64,000 bases of DNA from Ancylomarina euxina (GCF_003863355.1 NZ_QQWG01000001.1:124001-188000), one strand, 5' to 3'; positions 1 to 9,571 are shown, numbered from the stretch's first letter. Made by a program: numbers and translations. The notes: generated from the letters alone by a model not told the origin.

Positions 1-1
1 A

Positions 2-793
2 CTGAAGAGTAATGGTCATAAAATTGACTATGTTTTGACTCAAAGCCTTGAAGAATTTAATGAACTTTGGGCTGAAAGAGTTGATAATTATAAAGTGGTT
101 GTAATTTGTGGTGGCGATGGTAGTGTGAATTGCACACTTAAACATTTAGTTGCAAAAGAAAACATTATTCTTGCTGTTTTACCTAATGGTTCGGGGAATG
201 GTTTTGCTCGTGAGCTTGGTTTTACGAGCAATGTTGAAAACCTGATTTCAAAGATGTTAAGAGGGGAAGTTCGGAAGGTAGATATAACCGAGATTAACGA
301 TGATTACTCAATAAATGTAGCGGGGTTAGGTTTCGATAGTTATGTAGCCTCACTCTTTGATGGGAGCAAGTTTCGTGGTCTTAAGAAGTACATTTACTGC
401 ACCATAAAAGGCTTATTTTCATACAAACCAATTTCTGTGGAATTGTTCCTTGGACAAGTTAAAGTAACAGGCGATTTTTGGGGTGTCTATTTGGCTAATA
501 CCAGACAGTTTGGTAACAATGCCATTATTGCTCCCGAAGCTAAATATGATGATGGTTTGCTCGAGGTGGTATTGATGAAGAAGTACCCATTGATTTTAGC
601 TCCCATTGTTGTATATAAAATGTTTACCGGTAAGTTTAAGAACTCCAAATACATGACTTATATTAGAGCCAGTGAGTTGCTTATTAAGTCAAATTCAAAA
701 ACTTATCACGTTGATGGTGAGCCTAGATTGATGACTGAAGATTTAAAGGTTTCTTTAAAAAAGCAGCAAATCAAACTAATTAAAATGGACTAA
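2..793 (+). CDS. YegS/DagK-type lipid kinase, 5' end missing
   Basis: C-terminal part of a diacylglycerol-kinase-like lipid kinase that phosphorylates a lipid hydroxyl with ATP. The reading frame is open to the left edge, so the true start lies outside the window; a TTG at 35 is only an internal codon. Visible motifs are the nucleotide-binding GGDGSVN, then LPNGSGNGFAREL, matching the family's GGDGT-N and P-GTGNDFAR motifs. The later part (FWGVYLANTRQFG, then PEAKYDDGLLEVV and VDGEP) matches the family's beta-sandwich domain. It ends in a perfect inverted repeat. The family is clear; the lipid substrate is not. Confidence 0.85.
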   Translation: MKSNGHKIDYVLTQSLEEFNELWAERVDNYKVVVICGGDGSVNCTLKHLVAKENIILAVLPNGSGNGFARELGFTSNVENLISKMLRGEVRKVDITEINDDYSINVAGLGFDSYVASLFDGSKFRGLKKYIYCTIKGLFSYKPISVELFLGQVKVTGDFWGVYLANTRQFGNNAIIAPEAKYDDGLLEVVLMKKYPLILAPIVVYKMFTGKFKNSKYMTYIRASELLIKSNSKTYHVDGEPRLMTEDLKVSLKKQQIKLIKMD

Positions 794-810
794 ACTCTAT
801 ACTAAAATAG

Positions 811-846
811 AACAAGCCCTTAACTCAATTGAGTTAAGGGCTTGTT
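811..846. terminator. bidirectional terminator between lipid kinase and tsaC
   Basis: A perfect 36-nt palindrome (18-nt arms, aacaagcccttaactcaa and its complement) lies 17 nt after the lipid kinase stop and 25 nt after the end of the convergent tsaC gene. A T-rich stretch follows on the right. It probably serves both genes. Confidence 0.75.
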
Positions 847-871
847 TCTGTTTAATGGAATATTCTTGGGC

Positions 872-1435
872 TTATTCCCGAATAACTTGAACTCCCCAAT
901 CGGCACCAATTTTAATAATACTAGATGCCTGTGCTTTTGTCATATCATCCTGACGATATTCAACGACATAATCAACAGCATCGATGATAGCCTGATTAAT
1001 TTCAGAGAAGTTCTGAGCAGGAGCATCACCGCTGATATTTGCAGAGGTCGAAACAATAGGTTTACGAAAACGCTGAATCAACTGTTGAGTAAAGGCTTCC
1101 TCTGTAATTCTAATTCCAATACTGCCATCAGAATTAATCAGGTTTTTGGCTAAATTTTTAGCATTAGAATAAATGATAGTCATGGGTTTATCCGTGACAT
1201 CAATTAGATCTAAAGCAATTTCAGGAACTTCATCAACGTATGAGTTTAAGCGATTAGGATTCTCCATAAGTACCAACATGGACTTTGAATCCTCACGTTT
1301 CTTAATCTCATAGACGCGCTTAACAGCTTCTTCATTGGTTGCATCACAGCCAATTCCCCAAATTGTATCTGTAGGATAAAGGATGATTCCACCATTTTTA
1401 AGAACCTCCAAAGCTTTTTTTATATCGTTATGCAT
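872..1435 (-). CDS. tsaC: threonylcarbamoyl-AMP synthase (TsaC/Sua5/YrdC)
   Basis: A 187-residue YrdC-domain protein. The family makes L-threonylcarbamoyl-AMP from threonine, bicarbonate and ATP, the first step of the t6A37 modification of ANN-decoding tRNAs. The N-terminus carries the typical GGIILYPTDTIWGIGCDA segment, then KKREDSKSMLVLM (the K-R-S/K nucleotide-binding residues), and STSANISGD near residue 135. The length fits the short TsaC type without the extra Sua5 C-terminal domain. It is a single gene, convergent with the lipid kinase and downstream of dapD on the same strand. Confidence 0.93.
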   Translation of the reverse strand: MHNDIKKALEVLKNGGIILYPTDTIWGIGCDATNEEAVKRVYEIKKREDSKSMLVLMENPNRLNSYVDEVPEIALDLIDVTDKPMTIIYSNAKNLAKNLINSDGSIGIRITEEAFTQQLIQRFRKPIVSTSANISGDAPAQNFSEINQAIIDAVDYVVEYRQDDMTKAQASSIIKIGADWGVQVIRE

Positions 1436-1519
1436 AATAAAGTTTTAAGTACTTAATAAGTGACTAAAGTCTAATAACTTTAGGTCTTTGAACTTTAAAT
1501 ACTTTAAGTATTTTTAGAG

Positions 1520-2338
1520 TTAAACGGCAACGTTGTACTCACGCAGAGCGTCATTTAGTGATGTTTTTAGATCGGTTGATGCTTTACGCTTACCGATGAT
1601 CAATGCGCAAGGAACCTGATATTCACCAGCAGGGAATTTCTTTGTTCTTGTACCAGGAATCACAACTGAACGAGCAGGAATAAAACCATCATACTCAACT
1701 GGTTCTTCACCAGTAACATCAATAATTTTAGTTGATTTGGTTAAAACAACATTTGCCCCTAATACAACTTCTTTTTCAAGGTGCACACCTTCTACAACAA
1801 TACAACGCGAACCAATGAAACAATTGTCTTCAATAATAACCGGAGCTGCCTGAATTGGTTCTAAAACGCCCCCAATACCAACACCACCACTTAGGTGAAC
1901 ATGCTTTCCAATTTGTGCACAAGAGCCAACTGTTGCCCATGTATCAACCATGGTTCCTTGATCGACATAAGCACCAATATTAACATAGGAAGGCATCATC
2001 ACAACATCACGAGCAATAAAAGCGCCGTAACGTGCCACAGCATGAGGAACGACACGAACACCTAGTTCTGCATAATTGGTTTTAAGAGCCATTTTATCGT
2101 GAAACTCGAAAGGACCAACTTCAATAGTTTCCATTTTACGAATAGGGAAATAAAGAATAACAGCTTTCTTAACCCATTCGTTAACTTGCCATCCATTTTC
2201 AATTGGCTCAGCAGTTCTAAGAACCCCTTTGTCAAGAAGTTCGATAACTTCGTTAATATTTCCCTGAACATCAGCGCTCTTAAGAAGACTTCTATCTTCC
2301 CAGGCAGCTTCAATACTTTGCTTTAAATTTTCGTACAT
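1520..2338 (-). CDS. dapD: tetrahydrodipicolinate N-succinyltransferase
   Basis: A 272-residue left-handed beta-helix acyltransferase, the usual DapD length. It transfers succinyl from succinyl-CoA to 2,3,4,5-tetrahydrodipicolinate in the succinylase route to meso-diaminopimelate and lysine. The middle third shows hexapeptide repeats (MMPSYVNIGAYVDQGTMVDTW, then AQIGKHVHLSGGVGIGG). The ending KTSLNDALREYNVAV is also family-like. The cell thus has lysine/DAP biosynthesis as well as the lysine fermentation cluster in the same window. Confidence 0.95.
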   Translation of the reverse strand: MYENLKQSIEAAWEDRSLLKSADVQGNINEVIELLDKGVLRTAEPIENGWQVNEWVKKAVILYFPIRKMETIEVGPFEFHDKMALKTNYAELGVRVVPHAVARYGAFIARDVVMMPSYVNIGAYVDQGTMVDTWATVGSCAQIGKHVHLSGGVGIGGVLEPIQAAPVIIEDNCFIGSRCIVVEGVHLEKEVVLGANVVLTKSTKIIDVTGEEPVEYDGFIPARSVVIPGTRTKKFPAGEYQVPCALIIGKRKASTDLKTSLNDALREYNVAV

Positions 2339-2419
2339 GTTTACTTGTTTTACAGCTTCGACTCGATAATGACTTAATCATGTTATACTTGGTTTTGTAG
2401 AACATTAGAGCCTAAGAAC

Positions 2420-2447
2420 TTGTCTTAATTTTGATTAATTGAGACAA
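2420..2447. repeat. inverted repeat between dapD and lpxK
   Basis: TTGTCTTAATT and AATTGAGACAA form an 11-bp stem (one G-T pair) with a 6-nt loop, in the 199-nt space between dapD and lpxK (both on the minus strand). There is no U-tract on the minus strand, so a terminator role is doubtful. Confidence 0.4.
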
Positions 2448-2537
2448 AGCTAAGAAAGACTTTTGATTTATTTGATTAATTCAAAGTTTGCGTACGCTCA
2501 TTTTTAAAGATGCAAGCTTTTATTGATGCAGATTAGC

Positions 2538-3635
2538 TTAGTGATTGTGTTTAAAATTTTTTACAAAATCATGAATGTGTTGATCGAATTGAACATTTGT
2601 TTGATCCTGAAATTTGATTTGTAGGGGAATATAGGCCATGTTATCTTTCAATACTTTTGATTCGATCTTCATATCAAGAAAACGAACCGCATCCTTTTCG
2701 GTTGTGATGATGATCTTATTCTCAGATTTTAAGTTGATAAACGAGGTCTCGATTCGTTCAATATCTTTGTCTTTGAAAGTATAATGGTCTGGAAACTTAA
2801 TTTCCTTGAATTCATCACAAAGTGACTTTAGGTGATTTCTTAAAGGGGCAGGGTTTGCAATACCAGTTACTAATAAGACTCCTAAGAATTCCTTCTCTAT
2901 GGTATTCAAGTTAACCAGCTTGTTAGATGTGTTAAAAACGGCTTCGGCAGGAGCATAATCAAGGCTCGTGAAGTACAATTCTTGATGAGGCAGTGGATTA
3001 ATACTCTTTTTTAGTTTTTTTGCTTCTGAATCGCTTAAATCAATTGGACATTTGCTCATAATGATGATGTCTGCTCTTTTCTTACCTGCAGCTCTTTCTC
3101 TTAATCGTCCCATTGGCATCACCAAATCCGTAGCAATTGGACGATTGTAATCAATTAAAAGAATAGACAAACCTGGTTTTATATATCTGTGCTGATAAGC
3201 ATCATCAAGTAAGATACAATCCAGCTTGAGTCCCTTTTCTGAAGCGAGTAATTCTTGAACACCATTGACTCTATCTGCATCTACGGCCACATTCAGTTTA
3301 GGAAATTTACGATTCATTTGCATGGGTTCATCACCCAAATCGTATGAGTTCGAGTTTGCATTAGCTAAAACAAAACCTTTTGATTCACGTTTATAACCTC
3401 TGCTTAAGCTTGCTAAGTGGTATTTATCTTGTAGAAGCTTAATTAAGTATTCAGTATGAGGAGTCTTTCCTGTGCCACCCACCGAGATATTTCCAACCGA
3501 AATAATGGGCAAGTCGAAAGAAGTTGACTTTAAATAACCCCTATCGAACATGAAGTTTCGAAGAGATAGAATACTTGCATAGATGAGTGTAAAAGGGAAA
3601 AGCAAGAATTTAAAATAAGACAGAAGTCTGCGCAT
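2538..3635 (-). CDS. lpxK: tetraacyldisaccharide 4'-kinase
   Basis: A 365-residue LpxK, which adds the 4'-phosphate to the lipid A precursor at the inner face of the cytoplasmic membrane. An N-terminal hydrophobic helix (about residues 8-27) gives membrane association. The P-loop GGTGKTPH is at residues 53-60, followed by SLSRGYKR and the DDAYQHR segment (DD-x-QHR, a catalytic signature of the family). MPMGRLRE and ITTEKDAVRF are also typical. The length is normal. It is transcribed leftward towards dapD; no nearby lipid A genes are present. Confidence 0.95.
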   Translation of the reverse strand: MRRLLSYFKFLLFPFTLIYASILSLRNFMFDRGYLKSTSFDLPIISVGNISVGGTGKTPHTEYLIKLLQDKYHLASLSRGYKRESKGFVLANANSNSYDLGDEPMQMNRKFPKLNVAVDADRVNGVQELLASEKGLKLDCILLDDAYQHRYIKPGLSILLIDYNRPIATDLVMPMGRLRERAAGKKRADIIIMSKCPIDLSDSEAKKLKKSINPLPHQELYFTSLDYAPAEAVFNTSNKLVNLNTIEKEFLGVLLVTGIANPAPLRNHLKSLCDEFKEIKFPDHYTFKDKDIERIETSFINLKSENKIIITTEKDAVRFLDMKIESKVLKDNMAYIPLQIKFQDQTNVQFDQHIHDFVKNFKHNH

Positions 3636-3713
3636 AGATTAATTTATCAGGATTATTTTGCTCTAAAATTAATTATTTCTTGCGAAAAATGATCTTGACT
3701 GTCATAAAGTACC

Positions 3714-3740
3714 AAAGCGATGAAGAAACTTCATCGCTTT
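3714..3740. repeat. strong hairpin in the lpxK-ctpA gap
   Basis: AAAGCGATGAAG and CTTCATCGCTTT form a perfect 12-bp stem with a 3-nt loop. It stands in a 623-nt gap between the divergent lpxK and ctpA genes, so it is not at the end of any recognised gene. It could end an unrecognised short transcript. The remainder of the gap is very AT-rich; no gene was found there. Confidence 0.6.
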
Positions 3741-4119
3741 GTAACCACTAACCGTTATTAACATCCGAACAAGAAAGGAGTTAATAATTACTAACCCAAT
3801 GAACTAGATTTTTATCTAATTCTATAGAAAAGTTAAATAATAAAAATGAATAAAAAAAATATAATTGTCTGAAAGTTGGGCTTTTATGTGTTTTAAAGGG
3901 AGGGTATACTTATATGAACCCTTTAATAATACGAGTTTCGGGTATTTATATTTAATCGTAGAAAATTTATATTTTTTTATGTTTGCATAAAGAGTTTTAA
4001 AAGTCATATAATGAGTGGTTTAAATTGATTTGCCTTCTGAATCGTTTAATTTTTTTCTCATCATAATTAGGCTTCATTAATAAATGTTAATAAAAGCCTG
4101 AAGCTTAAATCATATTTCC

Positions 4120-4127
4120 TATCTTTG
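4120..4127 (+). promoter_or_regulatory. possible -7 element upstream of ctpA
   Basis: TATCTTTG fits the Bacteroidota -7 consensus TAnnTTTG and lies 131 nt before the ctpA start. No good TTTG element is seen about 20 nt upstream, so support is partial. Confidence 0.35.
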
Positions 4128-4258
4128 ACTTACAGCTCTCTCTATAGCTGTGGAATTAGGTGTTTGGGACTTTCTCTCAAAATTGATTTTATCAAGTTTT
4201 CAATTGTTTAAACACCAGTATTCTAATTTTAGAAATCTATAAATTCAAATCTCGAAAT

Positions 4259-5917
4259 ATGAAGATATTTAAGAAGAAAGGAATCCTGATACTATTGGCT
4301 GCTCTATTGTTTTGTAGTGGTGTCTTTTATGGATTCGACAGGGACGAAAAGAATTTCGAAATCAGTAAGAATTTAAACATATATCATACGCTTTTCAGAG
4401 AGCTTAATATGTTCTATGTTGATGAGATTGATTCTGGTGATCTAATAAAGAAAAGTATGGATGCAATGCTATTATCACTTGATCCATATACAACCTATAT
4501 TCCAGAGTCGGAGATTGAAGATTTTAAATTGATGACAACTGGAGAGTACGCAGGTATTGGTTCATTGATTAGCGCACATGGCGATGACATAATTGTTGCA
4601 GAACCTTATAAAGATCTTCCGGCAGATAAGGCAGGATTGAAAGCTGGAGATGTGTTTGTTGAAATTAATGGCATTAAAATCCATAAGAAAAAGACTAGCG
4701 ACGTTAGTAATTTATTAAAAGGGCAAGCCAATAAGCCACTTATCATTAAGGTTCGTCGTCCAGGTGTCAGTAAGTTGATAGAAAAAGAAGTTGTTCGTGC
4801 TGAGATTCAGCTGAAATCAGTTCCTTATTATGGAATGCTTGAGGATTCTATTGGTTACATCAACTTGAATCAATTTACAAATAAAGCTGCAGGTGAAGTG
4901 AGAAATGCTTTACGTGAACTTGAAGAGCAGAAAGCAAAGTCAATTATTCTTGATTTAAGAGGAAACCCAGGTGGATTATTAGATCAGGCAGTTGATATTG
5001 TGAATCTTTTTGTAGATCAGGGTGAAAATATTGTAAGTACTAAGGGGAAGGTGAGCCAGTGGGATAAGTCTTATAAAGCTGAAAAAGTGCCAGTGGACAC
5101 TCAGATTCCCATTGCAATTCTGGTAAGTAGAGGTTCAGCTTCTGCATCAGAAATTGTTTCTGGAGCCATTCAGGATTTAGATAGAGGTATCGTTGTAGGT
5201 CAACGTACATTTGGTAAGGGCTTAGTGCAAACAACACGTAACTTAAGCTATAATTCTAAGTTAAAGGTAACGACAGCTAAATATTACATCCCAAGTGGAA
5301 GATGTATTCAAGCCTTGGATTATAGTCATAGAAATGAAGATGGAAGTGTAGGAAAAGTACCTGATACTTTGATTAGTGAATTTAAAACAAAGAATGGACG
5401 TAAAGTTCGTGATGGAGGAGGTATCCTACCCGATGTGAATGTTGAAATGGATTTATTTAGTAGTTTATCTGTTGGCTTGATTCAAAAGTATAAGATCTTT
5501 GATTTTGCGACAAGTTTTGCTAATAAGCATGCTGAAATTGCTGATGCGACTTCTTTCGAATTATCAGATCAAGATTATGAGGATTTTAAGCAGTTTTTGA
5601 AAGCTGAAAAATTCGAATATAAATCAGAAAGTACTGAGATTCTAGAGGCACTAAAGAAAGCAGCAAAAGAAGAAAAATACTTCAAGATAGCAAAAGAGGA
5701 GTTTGATAATATTACTTCTAAATTGACTCCAAACCTAGATAGAGATCTAAAAATGTTTGAAGAGGAAATAAAGACACTTATCGCCCATGAAATCGTTAAG
5801 CGATATCATTATCAGATAGGTGGAATCAAGTATGCTCTTCGTGATGATAAGGTTTTAAAAGAGGCAATGACCACTCTTAAAGATCAAAAGAAATATATGG
5901 AGATATTGAAAAAATAA
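4259..5917 (+). CDS. S41-family C-terminal processing peptidase
   Basis: A 552-residue periplasmic, membrane-anchored serine protease of the CtpA/Prc type. An N-terminal hydrophobic segment (about residues 8-25) acts as signal or anchor. A PDZ domain follows at roughly residues 90-170 (TGEYAGIGSLIS, then AGLKAGDVFVEING). The catalytic domain shows ILDLRGNPGGLL, GSASASE at 292-298 (nucleophile region) and FGKGLVQ with K320 as the general base. A C-terminal helical extension of about 150 residues lies beyond the protease core, as in other Bacteroidota members. The substrate is unknown. A hairpin terminator shared with upp follows. Confidence 0.93.
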   Translation: MKIFKKKGILILLAALLFCSGVFYGFDRDEKNFEISKNLNIYHTLFRELNMFYVDEIDSGDLIKKSMDAMLLSLDPYTTYIPESEIEDFKLMTTGEYAGIGSLISAHGDDIIVAEPYKDLPADKAGLKAGDVFVEINGIKIHKKKTSDVSNLLKGQANKPLIIKVRRPGVSKLIEKEVVRAEIQLKSVPYYGMLEDSIGYINLNQFTNKAAGEVRNALRELEEQKAKSIILDLRGNPGGLLDQAVDIVNLFVDQGENIVSTKGKVSQWDKSYKAEKVPVDTQIPIAILVSRGSASASEIVSGAIQDLDRGIVVGQRTFGKGLVQTTRNLSYNSKLKVTTAKYYIPSGRCIQALDYSHRNEDGSVGKVPDTLISEFKTKNGRKVRDGGGILPDVNVEMDLFSSLSVGLIQKYKIFDFATSFANKHAEIADATSFELSDQDYEDFKQFLKAEKFEYKSESTEILEALKKAAKEEKYFKIAKEEFDNITSKLTPNLDRDLKMFEEEIKTLIAHEIVKRYHYQIGGIKYALRDDKVLKEAMTTLKDQKKYMEILKK

Positions 5918-5940
5918 GCTTTGGAATATAGATATAAAAA

Positions 5941-5967
5941 AAGACCTGCTATTGGCAGGTCTTTTTT
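5941..5967. terminator. bidirectional terminator between ctpA-like gene and upp
   Basis: AAGACCTGC and GCAGGTCTT form a stem followed by T6 on the plus strand and preceded by an A-run that serves the minus strand. It sits between two convergent genes. Confidence 0.8.
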
Positions 5968-5989
5968 CGTATATGTTTATATGCGATAC

Positions 5990-6640
5990 TTAAAGTTTTG
6001 CTCCAAAAGCCAAATCACCTGCATCACCACAACCAGGAACGATATATGATTTTGAATTTAATTCTGCATCTACAGCACCCATCCAAAGCGTGATGTTTTC
6101 GCCAGCAAGTTTTTCTTTCACAAATTCTACTCCTTCAGCACTTGCAATAACAGCTACAATATGAACATGTTTTGGTGTTCCCTTTGTAAACAGAGCCTTG
6201 TAAGCTAGTTCCATAGATGAACCAGTTGCCAACATTGGATCAGCCAGAATAACAACTTTGCCATCGATAGATGGAGCTGAAATATATTCAAACTTAATTT
6301 CGAACTCACCAGCTTCATTGTACTTTCGGTAAGCAGAGATAAAAGCGTTTTCTGAACGGTCGAAATAGTTTAATAAACCATTGTGTAATGGCAAACCAGC
6401 TCTAAGGATAGAAGCAACAACGATTTCATCTTCAGCAAGATTCATCTTTGCAGTTCCGAGTGGAGTTTGCACCTCTTTTTCAGAGTAATTAAAAGTTTTG
6501 CTGATTTCGTAAGCAAAGATTTCACCTACTCTTTCTAGGTTTCTTCTGAATCGTAAAGGATCATTTTGAACATTTACGTCGCGGATTTCAGCTATGAATC
6601 GGTTAAATAGGGAATTGTTATCCCCAATAGTATGCACCAT
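5990..6640 (-). CDS. upp: uracil phosphoribosyltransferase
   Basis: A 216-residue UPRTase, which salvages uracil with PRPP to give UMP in the cytosol. The PRPP loop DPMLATGSS is in VVILADPMLATGSSMELA, and VASILRAGLPLHNGLLN is the usual upstream motif. The ending PGCGDAGDLAFGAKL contains the family uracil-binding GDAGDR-like motif, here GDAGDL. The length is as expected. A single gene; CAAATGTA at 6669-6676 reads as TACATTTG on the minus strand, a possible -7 element at the right distance. Confidence 0.94.
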   Translation of the reverse strand: MVHTIGDNNSLFNRFIAEIRDVNVQNDPLRFRRNLERVGEIFAYEISKTFNYSEKEVQTPLGTAKMNLAEDEIVVASILRAGLPLHNGLLNYFDRSENAFISAYRKYNEAGEFEIKFEYISAPSIDGKVVILADPMLATGSSMELAYKALFTKGTPKHVHIVAVIASAEGVEFVKEKLAGENITLWMGAVDAELNSKSYIVPGCGDAGDLAFGAKL

Positions 6641-6668
6641 GATGTCGTATTTAAAAATTAGCTGAGCG

Positions 6669-6676
6669 CAAATGTA
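6669..6676 (-). promoter_or_regulatory. possible upp -7 element
   Basis: On the minus strand this reads TACATTTG, matching TAnnTTTG, about 29 nt before the upp start codon. No clear -33 TTTG was found at the expected distance. Confidence 0.35.
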
Positions 6677-6913
6677 AGTATATCTATAGAATTATTCTCT
6701 ATGTTCTTCAGCTCTTTTTTATAAGTGTTTGGTGTTTTGATACTTTGTAGTGCCTATAATTCCTGAGATAGATAGTTAACTTTGCAAATATAAGTTGATT
6801 GATACCAATTTTGTCATTTTTGCTTTAATAGCTGAATGAATGGTCGATTTGTTTGTTTTAAGAGCTAAGGGAAAGGGTATTTTATAAACTTAATGAGTTT
6901 GGTTTGAAGAGGT

Positions 6914-6947
6914 AAAAAAAAAAAGAGACACTATTTCTAGTATCTCT
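6914..6947 (-). terminator. terminator of the Mur ligase gene
   Basis: AGAGACACTA and TAGTATCTCT (one mismatch) form a 10-bp stem; on the minus strand it is followed by a run of eleven T. It lies 33 nt past the stop codon of the Mur ligase. Confidence 0.85.
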
Positions 6948-6979
6948 AATTAATCTCAATATAATTCGATAGCGTCTTC

Positions 6980-8338
6980 TTATTCGATTATTTTATCAGC
7001 TAATTCTTTAAGATTTAAGCCCGAAAAATTACCTGAACTCATCAAAAGGAGATTCGTTTTTTTGAAGTTTAAGTGCATTAAATCATCTAATAGGATTTGA
7101 GAATCGGTATAGACTTTTAAGTTAGTGCCACCGAATGCCTCTTCAACTTGTTGAACAGAGATTGCCTTCAGCTTTTTGTGCTCAACGGTTTTAGGGTTGA
7201 AATATACCAGTGCAACATCTGCTAGAACCATACTGTTTTTATATTCTGGAAGAAATTCTTCTTTCAAACTGCTAAATGTATGAAGTTCCATGCAAGCAAC
7301 TAGCTTTCTGTCTGTAAACTGATTCTTTACTGCTCTTGTAGTCGCTTGAAGTTTTGATGGCGAGTGAGCAAAATCTTGATAGACGATAGTTTGTTCATTT
7401 TGAGCTAGGGTTTGAAGTCGTTTGGCTGCTCCACCAAAATTTTTAATAGAAGAATAAAATTGCTCGCTACTTAGGCCTAATTCCTTACAAACCAAGAGGG
7501 CCCCTTGCAGATTCTGAAGGTTGTGATCACCAAAAATCGACAATTCAATCTCTCCATTTTTCGTTATCAACGAACTGATACCATTTTTTACTGTATGAAG
7601 ATGTGAATTGTATGGTAGATATTTAATGTTGTCTCTTTTAGATTGGATCATCTTTTTAATATGCTCGTCTTCTTCAAAGTAAATGAGACTGCCGTGAGGT
7701 TTGATAAGACCAATGAATTTTTCAAACTGACTTAAATAATTGTCGAAGGTTGGAAAAACGTTGATGTGATCCCAGGCAATGCCGGTTAAAAGGGCAATGT
7801 GCGGGTGGTAAAGATGAAATTTTGGACGAGGATCGATAGGAGAGGCAAGATATTCGTCACCTTCAAAAACAGCGATTTTGGCATCTTTACTAAGTTTCAC
7901 CATCGTCTCAAAACCTTCTATTTGGGCACCAACCATATAGTCAAAGTCGATATCGTTAGATTTTAAAACATGCATAACCATTGATGTGGTTGTTGTTTTT
8001 CCATGAGAGCCTCCAATAACAACGCGCTTCTTATCTTTAGTCTGTTCGTATATGTATTCCGGATATGAATAGATTTTTAAACCCAATTCCTTCGCTTTTA
8101 AAAGTTCCGGATTATCTATTCGGGCATGCATCCCTAGTATGATTGCATCGATGTTTGATGTGATTTTATTCGGAAACCAGCCCCATTTATCTGGTAGCAA
8201 ACCATACTGTTCTAATCGACTTTTTGAAGGATCAAATATTTCATCATCCGATCCTGAGACTTGAAATCCTTTTTTATGTAAGGCGAGTGCTAAATTGTGC
8301 ATGGCAGCCCCACCTATAGCTATAAAATGTACTCTCAT
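6980..8338 (-). CDS. mpl: Mur ligase family, UDP-MurNAc:tripeptide ligase (Mpl-like)
   Basis: A 452-residue Mur ligase. The N-terminal Rossmann part has IAIGGAAMHNLA, differing from the GxGGxGM of true MurC, and the ATP P-loop GGSHGKTTTT lies at 109-118. Other motifs are EGDEY, WDHINVFPT and the DFAHSPSK segment. The overall pattern fits Mpl, which ligates recovered L-Ala-D-Glu-meso-DAP tripeptide onto UDP-MurNAc during peptidoglycan recycling. MurC would normally sit in a division/cell-wall cluster, which is absent here. It ends in a strong terminator. A recycling role is inferred from sequence type only. Confidence 0.8.
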   Translation of the reverse strand: MRVHFIAIGGAAMHNLALALHKKGFQVSGSDDEIFDPSKSRLEQYGLLPDKWGWFPNKITSNIDAIILGMHARIDNPELLKAKELGLKIYSYPEYIYEQTKDKKRVVIGGSHGKTTTTSMVMHVLKSNDIDFDYMVGAQIEGFETMVKLSKDAKIAVFEGDEYLASPIDPRPKFHLYHPHIALLTGIAWDHINVFPTFDNYLSQFEKFIGLIKPHGSLIYFEEDEHIKKMIQSKRDNIKYLPYNSHLHTVKNGISSLITKNGEIELSIFGDHNLQNLQGALLVCKELGLSSEQFYSSIKNFGGAAKRLQTLAQNEQTIVYQDFAHSPSKLQATTRAVKNQFTDRKLVACMELHTFSSLKEEFLPEYKNSMVLADVALVYFNPKTVEHKKLKAISVQQVEEAFGGTNLKVYTDSQILLDDLMHLNFKKTNLLLMSSGNFSGLNLKELADKIIE

Positions 8339-8673
8339 TTAGATTGTTTTGCTACAATTGAATGTTGGAACACTCAATTTATGGATAAATTTTAAATATA
8401 TTGTGTTATGTCTTTGTTTTCAGGGATATGAGATCTGTTACCTGTGTTCAGACTTCAGGTTTTGTCGGTGAGATTACAGGTTTAAAGTGTATGAGGAATT
8501 CTCATTAATCCTTGAAATCTTACAGAAGTTAAATATAATCAAATCTGTTGTGATTGGCAGTATTCTTTTTTCTTTATTACTTTAGGCTTTGATATTAAAA
8601 TGAGTGATTTTAAACGAGGATGATCGGTGAGAAATTGTACTTCTTTAATCTTCTAAAAATAATAGCAAATAAT

Positions 8674-9516
8674 ATGCAAATATATTCAATAGAAACTGGG
8701 AATTTTAAGTGCGATGGTGGGGCTATGTTTGGTGTTGTTCCTAAAATAATGTGGAGCAAAAAGTATCCGGCCGATGAGAACAATCTTTGTGATTGCGCTC
8801 TAAGAAGCATGCTTATTGTTGATGGCGATCGTCGAATATTGATTGATAATGGAACCGGGGATAAACAGGCTAATTCATACACAAGTCATTATCATCTTTG
8901 GGGAGAGGATAGTTTAAAAACGTCCTTGAAGAATGTGGGTTTTTCTTTTGAAGATATTACGGATGTTATTTTTACGCATCTTCATTTTGATCATTGCGGA
9001 GGAGCCACTCGCTATAAGAGTGGAACAAAAGAACTAGAACTGGTATTTCCAAATGCAACACATTGGGTAAGTAAGGCTCAATGGGAAAATTATTTGAATC
9101 CTAATGTTAGGGAGGGAGATAGTTATTTCCCTGAAAATGTGGTGCCAATTTTTGAAGCGGGCAAATTGAATTTGGTTGAGCATGATGGAGAATTATTTCC
9201 TAATGTCGAAGTTAGAATATTTAATGGACACACGATGGGTTTAATGGCTGTTTTAGTCAGTGATGAGGATAAAACAATTGCTTTTACAGCGGATTTTATT
9301 CCGACGATGGCTAATGTGAACCTGAAATGGATTGCTGCTTATGACTTGTTTCCAACAGTAGCTCTCAAAGAAAAAGAAGCATTTCTAAAGGAGGCAGCAG
9401 AGAAGAATTTCTGCCTCTTTTTCCAGCACGATATCATGAACGAATGTTGTTCGTTGGAGCAAACAGCTCGTGGGATTAAACCAAAGGACAGTTTTAGCCT
9501 AAAGAGTTTATTTTAG
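8674..9516 (+). CDS. MBL-fold metallo-hydrolase
   Basis: A metallo-beta-lactamase-fold hydrolase of about 280 residues. The metal-binding HLHFDHCGG motif (H-x-H-x-D-H) follows TDVIFT, a later metal His is in FNGHTMG, and FTADF and QHDI follow. I place the start at the ATG at 8674 (MQIYSIETGNFKCDGG), the usual family N-terminus; an earlier ATG at 8620 would add 18 residues without family character. Members act on lactones, phosphodiesters or thioesters; the substrate cannot be told. It is a stand-alone gene. Confidence 0.85.
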   Translation: MQIYSIETGNFKCDGGAMFGVVPKIMWSKKYPADENNLCDCALRSMLIVDGDRRILIDNGTGDKQANSYTSHYHLWGEDSLKTSLKNVGFSFEDITDVIFTHLHFDHCGGATRYKSGTKELELVFPNATHWVSKAQWENYLNPNVREGDSYFPENVVPIFEAGKLNLVEHDGELFPNVEVRIFNGHTMGLMAVLVSDEDKTIAFTADFIPTMANVNLKWIAAYDLFPTVALKEKEAFLKEAAEKNFCLFFQHDIMNECCSLEQTARGIKPKDSFSLKSLF

Positions 9517-9571
9517 AGCGTGATGTTCGATAATTATTAGTTTGAGAATTAATGAAAAGTCGTCAAGAGGA

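Noticed and set aside
842-1153. 103-residue reading frame antisense to tsaC
   Set aside because: It overlaps the well-supported tsaC gene and the terminator, and shows no family likeness.
3822-4007. 61-residue reading frame on the minus strand
   Set aside because: Very AT-rich, Lys/Tyr/Phe-biased translation with no family likeness; chance openness in a non-coding gap.
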